A stretch of 64,000 nucleotides of DNA, taken from NCBI RefSeq assembly GCF_036174265.1, contig NZ_CP108055.1:9858001-9922000 (forward strand), in the 5' to 3' direction. This stretch comes from Streptomyces sp. NBC_00285. Its GTDB lineage: Bacteria; Actinomycetota; Actinomycetes; Streptomycetales; Streptomycetaceae. The translations under genes were made by a program, and so were the position numbers. The notes beneath the pieces are model-generated. The model did not search any database. It was not told where the DNA came from and saw nothing but the letters and a program-made list of their open reading frames with translations. This document shows, in pieces, positions 18,085 through 27,629 of this stretch. The stretch's first letter is position 1; the number at the start of each line of letters is the position of its first letter.

Positions 18085-19030
18085 TCAGCCGTGACCGCTG
18101 CGGGCGCCCGGCGGTGGGCGCGTCCGGCGATGGGGTGGCAGTCGGCTGTGCAGGGCGTGCACCACCTTGTGGAAGGCGGCCTTGCTCTCGAAGCCGATGC
18201 CGGGGGTGTCGGTCAGGCCGACGCGGCTCTTCTCGACGACGACGGCGACGGCGACGTCGGTGAAGCCGCGGGTGGGCTGGAACTCGGCCGGGCAGCACTC
18301 GTTGTCGCCGAGCTTGAGGGCGGACGCGATGTGCAGGGAGAACTGGTGCCCGCCGTGCGGGATGCAGCGCCTCGATGACCGGCCGTGCTGACGGAGCAAG
18401 TCCTGGATGCGCAGGTACTCCACCAGGCTGTGGGAGAGCGCGGGGTCGACCTTGACGGTGTCGCGGTCGGAGCGCAGGCCGCCGTAGCGGATCAGGTTGC
18501 GGGCGTCCTGGAGGGAGAGGAGGTTCTCGCCCGTGGCGATGGAGCCGGTGCAATGCTCGGCGACGGTGGCGTTGAGGTGGTCGTCGAGCGGGTCGCCGAT
18601 CTCCTCGTACCGGAACAGCCCGTGGGGCTCGATCGCCCGCCGTGCTCCAGGGCCGTGTTGAGGTCGAAGCGGCCGTTGATGTCGACGGCCGGCTGGGAGC
18701 CGTCGCCTTCCAGGACGTCGATGACTGCCTCGATACGGCGCAGGTCATCCGCCAGGTCGGCGCCGCCGATCTGCATCTTGACGACGTCGTAGCCCGGGTC
18801 GAGGAAGCCGCGCTCTTCGTCCTGAAGGTCGGGGAGGGTCCTGCCGGGGGAGTAGTAGCCGCTGCGGTGTGGACGAAGACGGAGTCGTCGGGCTGCCCGT
18901 CGCCGTAGCGCTCGGAAGGTACCGGTACAGCGGCTTGCCCTCGATCTTGGAGGCCAGGTCGAACAGGGCCGTGTCCACCGCCGGCCGGCCTCGTCGGCTC
19001 CGCCGAGTGCGGTGGCGCGCCGATGTCCGG
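18085..19030 (-). pseudogene. Enolase-superfamily dehydratase, D(-)-tartrate dehydratase-like, multiply frameshifted
   Basis: Segments in at least three frames line up in order with tartrate-dehydratase-like enolase-superfamily members. They are AVDTALFDLASKIEGKPLYR (about 18910-18985), DEERGFLDPGYDVVKMQIGG with AVDINGRFDLNTALEHG (about 18650-18830), SARNLIRYGGLRSDRD-like sequence near 18480, and RRCIPHGGHQFSLHIASALKL to DTPGIGFESK (18170-18370). The N-terminal capping domain is missing and several indels separate the pieces. The metal-binding region and the final HGGH are still readable, so decay is fairly recent. Confidence 0.75.
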
Positions 19031-19061
19031 CTCGCACGCACAGCGGAACCAAGGACGGCTG

Positions 19062-19856
19062 CTACCGCGCGGGGGAGGGGGCGTCGGCCATGGACCGTGC
19101 GGGAGTGGCCTGGTCCCAGTTGTCGTCGCCGAGCATCAGGTCGGGGTCGAACATGACGATCACGGCGGCGACGAGGAGGACGGAGAGAGGGCCGGCCAGC
19201 ATGAGGAGAAGGAACGAGAGCAGGCTGGTGGAGGACTGGGCGACGGCGGACTGGCCCGTGAGGTGGACGGATACGGCGGCCATGCCGGTGTAGTGCATCC
19301 CGGTCACGGCCACGCCCATCACCAGGCTGGCGCCGAGGCTGGCCCACAGGGCGTGGATGGAGACCGCTGCCCACAGAGCGGCCGTGGCGGCCGCGATGGC
19401 GATGGCGACGGACAGCACCACCGTGGGTGTGTCGTACCGGAGGGCGCCGTTGGTGTGGATGGCGGCCATCCCGAGGTAGTGCATGGCGGCAACCCCGAGT
19501 CCGGTGACCGTGCCGGCCGTCGCCAGGGTCGTCGGGGAGCCGCCCCGGTAACCGACGAGGAACACGCCGACGGCGACGACGGCGATCGCGACGACGAGGC
19601 TGAGCAGCGTCTTCGTCGCGTCGTAGTCGACCAGTGCGCCCTGGACGCTGAAGCCGATCATGGCGATGAAGTGCATGGTCCAGATGCCGCACCCGATCGA
19701 TATGGCGCCCAGTGCAAGCCACCCGGCTCTTCGGTGCGGACGGCGAAGGGAACGCGTCGTGCAGCGCAGCCCGAGGCCGGCACCGAGGCAGGCCATCAGA
19801 TAGGCGGCGACGGGGGTCACGGCGCCGTAGTAGAAGTTGGAGACGTTGACGGTCAT
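19062..19856 (-). CDS. MHYT-domain integral membrane sensor
   Basis: The 264-residue protein has seven predicted membrane helices and three MHYT-type repeats: TMHFIAM (residue 60), AMHYLGM (125) and GMHYTGM (187). The family is proposed to bind copper through the Met/His residues and to sense oxygen, CO or NO. In many bacteria it is fused to GGDEF/EAL or kinase domains; here only the membrane domain and a short soluble tail exist, as in other Streptomyces versions. The ATG at 19856 has AAAGGGG upstream. It stands alone, next to a dehydratase pseudogene. Signalling partners are not evident. Confidence 0.88.
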   Translation of the reverse strand: MTVNVSNFYYGAVTPVAAYLMACLGAGLGLRCTTRSLRRPHRRAGWLALGAISIGCGIWTMHFIAMIGFSVQGALVDYDATKTLLSLVVAIAVVAVGVFLVGYRGGSPTTLATAGTVTGLGVAAMHYLGMAAIHTNGALRYDTPTVVLSVAIAIAAATAALWAAVSIHALWASLGASLVMGVAVTGMHYTGMAAVSVHLTGQSAVAQSSTSLLSFLLLMLAGPLSVLLVAAVIVMFDPDLMLGDDNWDQATPARSMADAPSPAR

Positions 19857-20461
19857 AGGGGCCCTTTCGCATGTGTGACGGCGGGCGGAACCACATGTGC
19901 GGTGTGCCGGCACGGTGTTGCGGCGCACGCCTCGCCCGGCTGTATGGGCGGACGTTTCCGGACAGGGCCTTCCTGCTGATGTCGTGCGTGCGCTGAGGCT
20001 CGGCCCGGGGGCATGAACGGAGTGCACGGCAGTCCTGCCCGCCTGAAACGGGCCATGGGGATCCGGTCGGTAAGTTCAAGCCACTTGGCCGAGTAGTACG
20101 CAATTCAATCACGCCTTCCACGCATTTCCTACACAACTCGGGTGAGCGTTCGCCGAATCGATACTCCGGCACTCTTCGCCGTAAAACGGCACACCGTTGG
20201 CGCCTCGGTGGCGTGGCGGCTCGCATCCGTGCGCCGGCCTCGGTCGATCCTCGCCGTCTGCACCCGACCGAGACTCGCCCGCCAACTCGCCGTCGACCGG
20301 CGGCACTCCCGGAGGAACCGTCAATTCTTGTGGACCGGGCGCTGGTGTCGGGGCGTCTCGGACCCAGCGAGGCCTGTCCACATCACCCCGGGCTCCTCAC
20401 CCGCCAGTGCCCGCGTAGGGTCTCGCGCACCAGCAACCGCTGAGAAACCCGAGGGCCCGAC
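19857..20461. other. Divergent intergenic region
   Basis: This 605-bp gap lies between the MHYT gene and a membrane-protein gene transcribed away from each other, so both promoters should be here. The stretch 20070-20150 is relatively AT-rich for this genome (GTAAGTTCAAG, GCAATTCAATC). I cannot name precise promoter elements, and no gene is credible. Confidence 0.4.
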
Positions 20462-21061
20462 GTGCAGATCGACAACGAGAATGACCCCGTGCCCACACCG
20501 GACAGCAAGGGGATCCCACCCGTGGCAGCGAGCCAGGGAACCATCGAACTGACAAGGGTCCAGGACGGATACCGGGACTTCCTCCGCAGTTACGCCGTGC
20601 TGATCGACGAAGTCCCGGTGGGCAAGATCCGTCGCGGGCAGACCCTGCACCTTGAGGTCCCCGCAAGCAGCCACCAGCTGCGATTGACGATCGCTTGGTG
20701 TTCCAGCGCCTCGATGACTGCCGATGTCGAGGCCGGGACGCCGACCTGCTTCGTCTGTGCCCCGGGCAATCAGCCGTCCGCAATCACCGCCGTCACCGCC
20801 GGGGCGAACGACTACATCGCGCTCTGGCGGACACCGGAGGCCGCAGCCGCACCGGCTGGGACCCGCATCGACGGGCTCACCCGGTTCCGCCTCGGCATCG
20901 CGTTCGCGTTCTTCGGCGGAGCCGTGACCCTCATCGGAGCCGGGATCTGGCACCTGACCGGTGCCGCCCCCGGCGCGGACAATCTCGTCACCGGCGTCGG
21001 CCTGGCCGTCACCGTGGCCAGTATGGTCGCCTTCCGTATCAGTCGGCGCCGCCGGCGATGA
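20462..21061 (+). CDS. Hypothetical membrane-anchored protein
   Basis: The 199-residue protein is not recognised by name. Residues 1-135 are soluble and beta-rich (TIELTRVQDGYRDFLRSYAV; VGKIRRGQTLHLEVP; HQLRLTI), resembling a PEGA-like or carbohydrate-type beta fold. Two adjacent membrane helices follow (about 148-168 and 176-192), then a stop-transfer tail of arginines. The N-terminal domain therefore probably faces the cytoplasm. The GTG at 20462 has weak GAGGG upstream; GTGs at 20489 and 20522 are possible alternatives. The composition is normal for a real gene. Confidence 0.65.
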   Translation: MQIDNENDPVPTPDSKGIPPVAASQGTIELTRVQDGYRDFLRSYAVLIDEVPVGKIRRGQTLHLEVPASSHQLRLTIAWCSSASMTADVEAGTPTCFVCAPGNQPSAITAVTAGANDYIALWRTPEAAAAPAGTRIDGLTRFRLGIAFAFFGGAVTLIGAGIWHLTGAAPGADNLVTGVGLAVTVASMVAFRISRRRRR

Positions 21062-21131
21062 CCGCTTCCTCCAACCCCCGCGCCGACGGCGACCGTCGGA
21101 GTCATCGCCAACTCCGGCGGATCGTGCGGCC

Positions 21132-21577
21132 TTATGGCTCCTCGGTCGTCCTCGGGTGAGACGCGTCGAGCTGTGTGCGTAGGCGTCTGGTTTCGTCGAT
21201 GAGGCGGGGGACCCTCTGGCGGGCGGAGGCGATGAACTGGGCGTTCCCGTCCCAGCGTTCGTCTGCCGTGTCGGCGTAGCGGGGCCGCTGGACGAGGGGT
21301 GCCGCCACGATCTCGTGGTAGTTGAAGTGCGGTGATCTCGCGCCGAGTCCGGTGACGGGCACGGTGGTGACGGCCACCGCGTAGTGCGGCACCCCCCCGC
21401 GTCGCCACGAAGTCCGCCACCGGGCCGGCGGAGGTGGGGGTGCGGTGGTCGAGGACCTCGCGGGGCCCTGCCAGGCAGAACGCGGGCAGGTCGGGGCGGA
21501 TGACGTCGTACGACTGCCAAAGCAGACCCGCCGCACGAGGCGAGGCCGTCCTGCCCCGCAGACGAGGGTCCGGACGG
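21132..21577 (-). pseudogene. Hypothetical protein with single-base frameshift in a G7 run
   Basis: An N-terminal part in one frame (LLWQSYDVIRPDLPAFC, GPREVLDHRTPTSAGPVAD) joins a C-terminal part in another (VPHYAVAVTTVPVTGLG, NYHEIVAAPLVQRPRYADT, NAQFIASARQRVPRLIDET). The join is a run of seven C on the plus strand (21392-21398). Six would restore one frame (VATRG-VPHYAV). The ending resembles Streptomyces hypothetical proteins ending in (N/D)AxFIAxAR...VPxLLxEVxRLR. Function is unknown. The indel may be a sequencing error. Confidence 0.55.
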
Positions 21578-21584
21578 CCTCCGG

Positions 21585-22534
21585 CTATTGCGGTGCGATG
21601 GCTTTGATCCAGTCATCGACGGCGACGACATCTGCCCACTGCGGAAACAGCTTCTCGGTCAGCAGGGTGTGCACGTCGGGGTCGGTGTCGAGGCAGGCAT
21701 CGACGGCTGTGTCCTCGCGGGCCGAGCCCTGCATCTCGGTGATGCGGTCCAGCGCGGTGTCCAGGGCGGCGGCCATGGCGCGGTGGACCGTCGCCGGGTC
21801 GTCGCCGGTGACGTGGATCGGCTCGTGGCCGTAGCCCCGCAGCAGGGCGTCGAGTTCGTGCTCGGGGAGGCGGGACAGGACGGCCGGGTTGGCGATCTTG
21901 TAGCCGTTGAGGTGCAGGATGGGCAGGACCGCGCCGTCGTGGACGGGGTCGAGGAACTTGTCGGAGTGCCAGGAGGCGGCCAGCGGTCCGGTCTCGGCCT
22001 CGCCGTCTCCGATCACGCAGGCGACCAGCAGGTCGGGGTTGTCGAGGGCGGCGCCGTAGGCGTGGGACAACGAATATCCCAGCTCTCCGCCCTCGTGGAT
22101 GGAGCCGGGCGTCTCCGGGGCGACATGGCTGGGCACCCCGCCGGGGAAGGAGAACTGCCGGAACAGCCGCGCCATCCCCTCCCCGTCGCGCGGCACGTCC
22201 GGGTAGGTCTCGCTGTAGCTGCCCTCCAGCCAGGAGTTGGCGAGCACCGACGGGCCGCCGTGCCCCGGCCCCACACGCACAATGCGTCCAGGGCCCGCGC
22301 CCTGATCACCCGGTTGAGGTGGGTGTACACGAGGTTGAGGCCGGGCGAGGTGCCCCAGTGCCCGAGCAGCCGCGGCTTGATGTGCTCGGGCCCAAGGGGC
22401 TTGGTCAGCAGCGGGTTCACCATGAGGTAGATCTGGCCCGCGGCGAGGTGGTTGGCGGCCCGACAGTGGGCGTCCAGGGTGCGCAGTTCGTCGTCGGAAA
22501 GTACGGTGTCGTCCAGGCGTTCGACCTTCGCCAT
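21585..22534 (-). pseudogene. Phosphoketolase, frameshifted and C-terminally truncated
   Basis: The gene starts [18 protein letters not shown], with [12 protein letters not shown] and the conserved [19 protein letters not shown]. The frame breaks in a G-rich run at about 22262-22272, where one missing base separates ALCVWG from [18 protein letters not shown]. The second frame retains [20 protein letters not shown], the ThDP-region [16 protein letters not shown] and ILHLNGYKI. It ends after about 315 residues in unrelated sequence, where phosphoketolases run to about 790. The transketolase-like PP domain and C-terminal domain are gone. Xylulose-5-phosphate cleavage is impossible even if the frameshift is an artefact. 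Confidence 0.9.
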
Positions 22535-22575
22535 GGGGTGGCTCCCTGAGTGGGTCGTCGGAGGGTGGAGGCGGC

Positions 22576-23379
22576 ATGGCCGAGAAGGGCGTGGCGAGGC
22601 TGCCGCGGAAGGCGTACGAGAAGGAACTGCTGCGCCTGCAGACGGAGTTGGTGAAACTCCAGGAGTGGGTACGGGCCGAGGGCACCCGGCTGGTCGTGGT
22701 CTTCGAGGGCCGGGACGCGGCGGGCAAGGGCGGCACGATCAAACGGGTCGCCGAGCACCTCAACCCGCGTGTCGCGCGGATCGCGGCGCTTGCGAAGCCC
22801 ACCGAGCGTGAGCGCACGCAGTGGTACTTCCAGCGGTACGTCGAGCATCTGCCGGCCGCGGGCGAGATCGTGCTGTTCGACCGCAGTTGGTACAACCGGG
22901 CCGGTGTCGAGCACGTGATGGGTTTCTGCAGCAAGGAGGAGTACCAGCTGTTCCTCCGGCAGTGTCCGCTCTTCGAGCGGATGCTGGTCGAGGCCGGGAT
23001 CGTGCTGCGCAAGTACTGGTTCTCGGTGAGCGACACCGAACAGCAGGAGCGGTTCAGGCGCCGCCTGGAGGATCCGCTGCGGCGCTGGAAGCTGTCCCCG
23101 ATGGATCTGGAGTCGATCAGCCACTGGGAGGCGTACTCCCGGGCCAAGGACGAGATGCTGGTGCACACGGACATCTCGGAGGCGCCGTGGTACGTCGTGG
23201 AGAGTGACGACAAGCGACGGGCCCGTCTGAACATGATCGCGCACCTGCTCGGCTCGGTGCCCTACGACGACGTCCCGCCACCGGTGCTGGAGCTGCCCGT
23301 GCGCCCGCCGTCGACCGGCTACCAGCGTCCGCCGCGTGATCTGCAGACCTACGTCCCCGACCACGCGGCGAGCCTCTGA
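22576..23379 (+). CDS. ppk2: Polyphosphate kinase 2
   Basis: The 267-residue single-domain PPK2 uses polyphosphate to phosphorylate nucleotides (class I enzymes act mainly on ADP/GDP). The Walker A loop is [11 protein letters not shown] (43-53), the lid/Walker B region [11 protein letters not shown] (102-112), and conserved PTxxERxQWYFQRY lies between. FWFSV-like [15 protein letters not shown] and the [19 protein letters not shown] segment complete the family pattern. The start has GGAGG upstream. It is divergent from the phosphoketolase remnant with only 41 bp between them, and its end overlaps a universal-stress fragment. PPK2, phosphoketolase and stress-protein genes together suggest an original low-energy or hypoxia response cluster. 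Confidence 0.93.
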   Translation: MAEKGVARLPRKAYEKELLRLQTELVKLQEWVRAEGTRLVVVFEGRDAAGKGGTIKRVAEHLNPRVARIAALAKPTERERTQWYFQRYVEHLPAAGEIVLFDRSWYNRAGVEHVMGFCSKEEYQLFLRQCPLFERMLVEAGIVLRKYWFSVSDTEQQERFRRRLEDPLRRWKLSPMDLESISHWEAYSRAKDEMLVHTDISEAPWYVVESDDKRRARLNMIAHLLGSVPYDDVPPPVLELPVRPPSTGYQRPPRDLQTYVPDHAASL

Positions 23380-23458
23380 GCAGCAGGCGGGCCGCCCACT
23401 CGGCGGCGGCCAGACCCTCGCTCGAACCGACGAGGCCGACGGTGATGGTGCGGGTCAT
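23378..23458 (-). pseudogene. Universal stress protein, N-terminal fragment
   Basis: From an ATG with GGTGGAG upstream the frame reads MTRTITVGLVGSSEGLAAAE and then WAARLLL. This is the first strand and helix of a UspA domain. After about 27 residues it runs into the end of ppk2 on the other strand. The ATP-binding GxxGS(S/T) part is missing. The intact start and ribosome binding site show a deletion that joined it to ppk2. Confidence 0.65.
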
Positions 23459-23864
23459 GATCTCCACCTCTTGGATCGGGGGCTCCGACACGAGCCTCGT
23501 CAAAGGACGAGGCCCCTGGCACGGGCCGCAGGTCCCTGCCAAGGGCCGACCGGCCCCATCGGCCGGAACTTCGGGGCGGCGGACCCGCGCCCGCTCAGGA
23601 CCCGCCGCTCCTCCCGCGGTCAGCGCAGCCTGCGGCCGCCGCGGACGAGCGGGAGTTTCGCCCGCAGCCGGCCGAGGCCGAGGGTGTCGCCGCCGGAGGT
23701 GGCGGTCAGGGCGATCAGAGGACGGCGCACACGACGTGGTGCTCGGCGAGCCGTCGCAGAGGTGCCGGGCAGGCGGCCACTCCGCGACCCACCTGGAACG
23801 GGCTGCCTCTCGCCAACGCGGAGCAGCCGGTGGATCATGAGCCCTGACGGAAGAAGGGTGACTC
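23459..23864. other. Gap between ppk2 and the SulP gene
   Basis: This 406-bp stretch contains the upstream side of the stress-protein fragment and the presumed promoter of the SulP gene. No frame resembles a known protein, though several short frames are open because of GC content. I see no repeat or RNA. Confidence 0.4.
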
Positions 23865-25577
23865 ATGGCACGCGGCACGGTCGGGTGGGTGGAGAGGGCG
23901 CGTCACCTGGCGCCCGGAGCGGCCGTCCTCCTCGGCTACCGGCGTGCCTGGCTGCGGGGCGACCTGCTGGCCGGCTTCACCGTGGCCGCCTACCTCGTCC
24001 CGCAGGTCATGGCGTACGCGGGCGTGGCCGGACTGCCCCCGGTAGCCGGGCTGTGGGCGATCCTGCCCGCCCTCGCCCTGTACGCCCTGCTCGGCTCCGC
24101 GCGCCTCCTGTCAGTGGGCCCGGAGTCCACGACCGCACTGATGACGGCCACCGTGGTCGCCCCGCTCGCCGTCGGCGACCCCGGCCGCTACGCCACCCTG
24201 GCGGCCACCCTCGCCGTCACGGTCGGCCTGCTGTGCCTGGTCGCACGAGTCGTACGTCTGGGCTTCCTCGCGGACCTGCTCTCCCGGCCCGTCCTGATCG
24301 GGTACATGACGGGCGTGGCGCTGATCATGATGGTGGACCAGCTGCCGAAACTCACGGGAGTCGCGACGACGGGAAGCGAGTTCTTCCCGCAGCTGTGGTC
24401 CTTCCTGCGGCACCTGCCCGACGCGCACACGGCCACCGTCGTCTTCTCCGCCGCCGTGCTCGTCCTCCTCTTCACCGTCATGAGATACGGCCGGGCCGTT
24501 CCCGGCCCGCTGCTCGCCGTGGTCCTCGGCACGGCCGCCGCGGCGGCCTTCGACCTCGACGGCCGGTACGGCGTCCCGGTGATCGGCGACGTTCCCTCCG
24601 GCCTGCCCGGCCTCGCGTGGCCGGAGTTCGGCGAGGTACCGGAACTCGTGCTGCCGGCCCTCGGCGTACTCCTGGTCGCGTACACGGACTTCGTCCTCAC
24701 CGCGCGGGCGTTCAACACCGAGGGCCCCGGGCTCGACGCCAACCAGGAGTTCCTGGCCCTGGGCGCGGCCAACCTCGGCGCGGGCCTCCTGCACGGCTTC
24801 CCCGTCAGCAGCAGTGCCAGCCGCACGGCACTCGCCTCCTCCGCGGGCGCCCGCAGCCAGGCCTACTCCCTGGTCGCCGGAGCCGTCGTGCTCGCCGTCC
24901 TGCTCTTCCTCGGCCAGCTGCTCACCCGCATGCCCTCCGCCGTCCTCGGTGCGCTCGTCGTCTACGCGGCCGTCCGCATGATCGACCTCGCGGGCTTCCG
25001 CCGCCTGGCGTCCTTCCGCCGCCGCGAACTCCTGCTCGCCCTCGGCTGCCTGGCCGGAGTGCTGGCCCTGGACATCCTGTACGGCGTCCTCGTGGCGGTA
25101 GGCCTGTCGGTGGCGGAGCTGCTGATCCGGGTGGCCCGCCCGCACGACGCCGTGGAGGGACTCGTACCCGGGGTCGCCGGCATGCACGACATCGACGACT
25201 ACCCGGCGGCCCGCACCATCCCCGGCCTGTTGGTCTACCGCTACGACTCCCCGCTCTTCTTCGCCAACGCCGAGAACTTCCACCGCCGTGCCCTGGCCGC
25301 CGTCGACGAACAGACCGGCCCTGTCCACTGGTTCGTCCTCAACACCGAGGCCAACGTCGAGGTCGACATCACCGCGCTCGACGCCGTGGACGAACTGCGC
25401 CGCGAACTCGCCGACCGGGGGATCGTGTTCGCCCTGGCCCGAGTCAAGACGGACCTCATGAACGACCTCAAGGCGTACGGCCTCGCCGACTCCGTCGGGG
25501 CGGACCTGATCTTTCCGACCCTGCCGACGGCGGTGGTCTCCTATCACGAGTGGTGCCGCGACAGGGAGCAGACGTAA
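23865..25577 (+). CDS. SulP family anion transporter with STAS domain
   Basis: The 570-residue SLC26/SulP protein has 10-14 membrane segments in residues 20-420, opening with the family signature DLLAGFTVAAYLVPQVMAYA and GLPPVAGLW. A cytoplasmic STAS domain (about 455-560) contains YRYDSPLFFANAENFHRR and LNTEANVEVDITALDAVDEL. Family members import sulfate, bicarbonate or dicarboxylates by sodium or proton coupling. The substrate here is not determined. The usual SulP length is 500-600 residues, so the gene is complete. The ATG follows GAAGAAGGGTG. It is a single gene. Confidence 0.92.
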   Translation: MARGTVGWVERARHLAPGAAVLLGYRRAWLRGDLLAGFTVAAYLVPQVMAYAGVAGLPPVAGLWAILPALALYALLGSARLLSVGPESTTALMTATVVAPLAVGDPGRYATLAATLAVTVGLLCLVARVVRLGFLADLLSRPVLIGYMTGVALIMMVDQLPKLTGVATTGSEFFPQLWSFLRHLPDAHTATVVFSAAVLVLLFTVMRYGRAVPGPLLAVVLGTAAAAAFDLDGRYGVPVIGDVPSGLPGLAWPEFGEVPELVLPALGVLLVAYTDFVLTARAFNTEGPGLDANQEFLALGAANLGAGLLHGFPVSSSASRTALASSAGARSQAYSLVAGAVVLAVLLFLGQLLTRMPSAVLGALVVYAAVRMIDLAGFRRLASFRRRELLLALGCLAGVLALDILYGVLVAVGLSVAELLIRVARPHDAVEGLVPGVAGMHDIDDYPAARTIPGLLVYRYDSPLFFANAENFHRRALAAVDEQTGPVHWFVLNTEANVEVDITALDAVDELRRELADRGIVFALARVKTDLMNDLKAYGLADSVGADLIFPTLPTAVVSYHEWCRDREQT

Positions 25578-25826
25578 CCAGTACCCGGCCGACCCCTGAG
25601 CCCGGAACCGGGCGCGGACGCGGACGCGTTCGATCAGGTCGGGGGCGGGGAACGGGATGCCGGGGCCTTGTACTTCACGGCGCCGAACTCGTGCAACGGC
25701 AGGACGTCCACCCGGTCGACCGAGGTCCGGGCCGGACGAGGATCTTCGTGTCCGGTGGCGGGGTGAATCGTTCTTGGCGCAGTGGCGGCCACCCAGGACC
25801 GTCCTTCACGGAGGGATCCCCTGCTG

Positions 25827-26762
25827 ATGACCCAGCCTGTCCGCGTCGTCTTCCGTTCTGCTTCGCGCGTGGCACCCGCTCTCGGTGAAGGCTTGCGGGT
25901 GGCCCTCTACCAGGGGCAGGGCCCGGTCGGCAGCCGGCAGGCGGTGGAGCAGAACCTGGAGCGCCTGGTCGAGGTGAGCGCGCTGGCGGCGGACTACGAC
26001 TGCCAGGTGGTGGTGTTCCCGGAGAAGTACACCACCGGCTACGCCATCGGCCCCGGGCAGTGCCGTGAGCTGGCCGAGCACCGCGAGGGCCCCTCCATCG
26101 AGCGTGCGCGGCTGGCGGCCAAGGAGAACGGCCTGGCCGTGGTCCTGCCTTATCCCGAACGCGACGGAACCGACTTCTACGACTCGATCAGCGTGATCAC
26201 GGCCGACGGGCTGGTGGAGGCGAACTACCGCAAGACTCACCTGTACGGGGCCGCCGAGCGGCGCAACTATTCCTTCGGGCAGGACCTGCCGCCCGTGGTC
26301 AGCCTGAACGGCATCGCGGTGGGCGTGCTCAACTGCTACGAGTGCGAGTTCCCGCCGCTGTACCAGTACCTGGCCGAACGCGGCGCCCAGGTCGTCCTCG
26401 GGCCCACCGCCGCCGACGGGCACTTCCGCCTGGCCGACGGCACCATGAGCCAGGTCCCCTACCAGGACGCCACCCGCCACATCATCCCCGCCATGGCCAG
26501 TATCTGGCGTCTCTTCGTCGCCTACGCCAACCGCCGCGGCTGGGAACAGGTCCCCGCCGGAGCATGGCAGTACCAGGGCAACTCCGGTATCTGGGCCCCC
26601 GACGGCGAACCCCTGATCGCCGCCACCGCCGAAGACCGCCACCACGACTGCCTGTTCATCGCCGACTGCCTCCCCTCGACCGTCCCGCCCTTCAGCCCCG
26701 AAGGCCACCACCCCACCGACAACCGCCTCACCCTCAACACCACCCTGAAGCCCACAAGTTGA
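25827..26762 (+). CDS. Carbon-nitrogen hydrolase (nitrilase superfamily)
   Basis: The 311-residue enzyme has the complete Glu-Lys-Cys triad: Glu66 in VVVFPEKYTTGY, Lys136 in YRKTHLY and Cys170 in GVLNCYECEFPP. The superfamily hydrolyses nitriles, amides or carbamoyl compounds. The pattern with LPY-E-D and an aliphatic-amidase-like tail fits an amidohydrolase, but the substrate is open. About 20 extra N-terminal residues precede the first strand. The ATG at 25827 follows GGAGG at 11 nt; an in-frame start further upstream would add unlikely sequence. No operon partner is visible. Confidence 0.9.
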   Translation: MTQPVRVVFRSASRVAPALGEGLRVALYQGQGPVGSRQAVEQNLERLVEVSALAADYDCQVVVFPEKYTTGYAIGPGQCRELAEHREGPSIERARLAAKENGLAVVLPYPERDGTDFYDSISVITADGLVEANYRKTHLYGAAERRNYSFGQDLPPVVSLNGIAVGVLNCYECEFPPLYQYLAERGAQVVLGPTAADGHFRLADGTMSQVPYQDATRHIIPAMASIWRLFVAYANRRGWEQVPAGAWQYQGNSGIWAPDGEPLIAATAEDRHHDCLFIADCLPSTVPPFSPEGHHPTDNRLTLNTTLKPTS

Positions 26763-26987
26763 CGCCTACCACTGGGCAGCACGGAAGGACAGCCCGGCGC
26801 TCGACCGGGCTTGGTACTGGTGGACGCGGCTGTTCAGCTCTCGGCTGTTCAACTGTCGGCGTTTCGAAGAGGAGTTCAACCAGCTGGTGACCTTGTGCGA
26901 TCGCCGACGGCGTACGGCTCGCGGTCCCGCTGATCTCCTTCGTCGACCACGGCCCGCGGCCTTCGAGTCCGCTGATAGATTCCAGCG

Positions 26988-27629
26988 GTGAGCGAGCAAC
27001 TGCCCAGCGGCGGCATCGAGTTGACACCTGACGAGATCGAAGCCCTCCACACCAGGTGGTCTTCCTGCTGGACCCCGAGTGAGGTCGCGCAGCAGTTGGC
27101 CGGGATCGGCACGCCCTGGTGTGTGGCCGCGGGCTGGGCGCTGGACCTGTTCCGCGGCAGGCAGACGCGCGCTCACGGGGACATCGAGATCGCGATTCCG
27201 GCCGCGGGGTTTTCCGAGGTCCGCCACCGCTTCCCCGGATACGTCTTCGACGGGGCGGGCGGTGGCCGGATCTGGGAGGACGCCACCCCGGAGGTGCTGG
27301 CCGCCGTACATCAGACGTGGCTGCGCGAGCCGGCCACCGGCAACTACCTGCTCGACGTGTTCCGTGAACCGCACGACGGCGACACCTGGATCTGCCGACG
27401 CGACGAGAGGATCCGGTTTCCCTACAGCGACATCATCCACCGCACCCAAGACGGTATCCCGTATCTGGCGCCCGAACTGGTCCTGCTGTTCAAGGCCAAG
27501 CACGCCCGCCGAAAGGATCAGTCGGACTTCGACGCGACCGTCCCGCACATGTCCCCGGCTCAGCGCGGAACCTTGGCCGAGCTCCTCGACCGCGTGCACC
27601 CGGGGCATCCCTGGACTGGGGATCTGTAG
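26988..27629 (+). CDS. Nucleotidyltransferase-fold protein (aminoglycoside adenylyltransferase-like)
   Basis: The 213-residue protein has the pattern CVAAGWALDLFRGRQTRAHGD-IE-A, with the acidic pair in HGDIEIAI. This is typical of the Aminoglyc_resit / ANT(2'')-like nucleotidyltransferase group. A later TWICRRDERIRFPYSDI and LAPELVLLFKAKHARRKDQ, DFDATV complete the family. The classical GG(W)xxD motif appears as GW-LDLF followed by HGDIE, so metal binding is plausible. Chromosomal members in Streptomyces usually have no proven resistance role. It starts at GTG with no strong ribosome binding site. Confidence 0.8.
   Translation: MSEQLPSGGIELTPDEIEALHTRWSSCWTPSEVAQQLAGIGTPWCVAAGWALDLFRGRQTRAHGDIEIAIPAAGFSEVRHRFPGYVFDGAGGGRIWEDATPEVLAAVHQTWLREPATGNYLLDVFREPHDGDTWICRRDERIRFPYSDIIHRTQDGIPYLAPELVLLFKAKHARRKDQSDFDATVPHMSPAQRGTLAELLDRVHPGHPWTGDL

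Noticed and set aside
24111..25547. 478-codon open frame on the minus strand
   Set aside because: It is exactly antiparallel to the well-supported SulP gene and has the glutamate/glycine/arginine-rich composition typical of GC-skewed shadow frames.
26988..27629. Aminoglycoside resistance gene
   Set aside because: The nucleotidyltransferase fold is supported, but the similarity is to a broad chromosomal family; resistance cannot be claimed.
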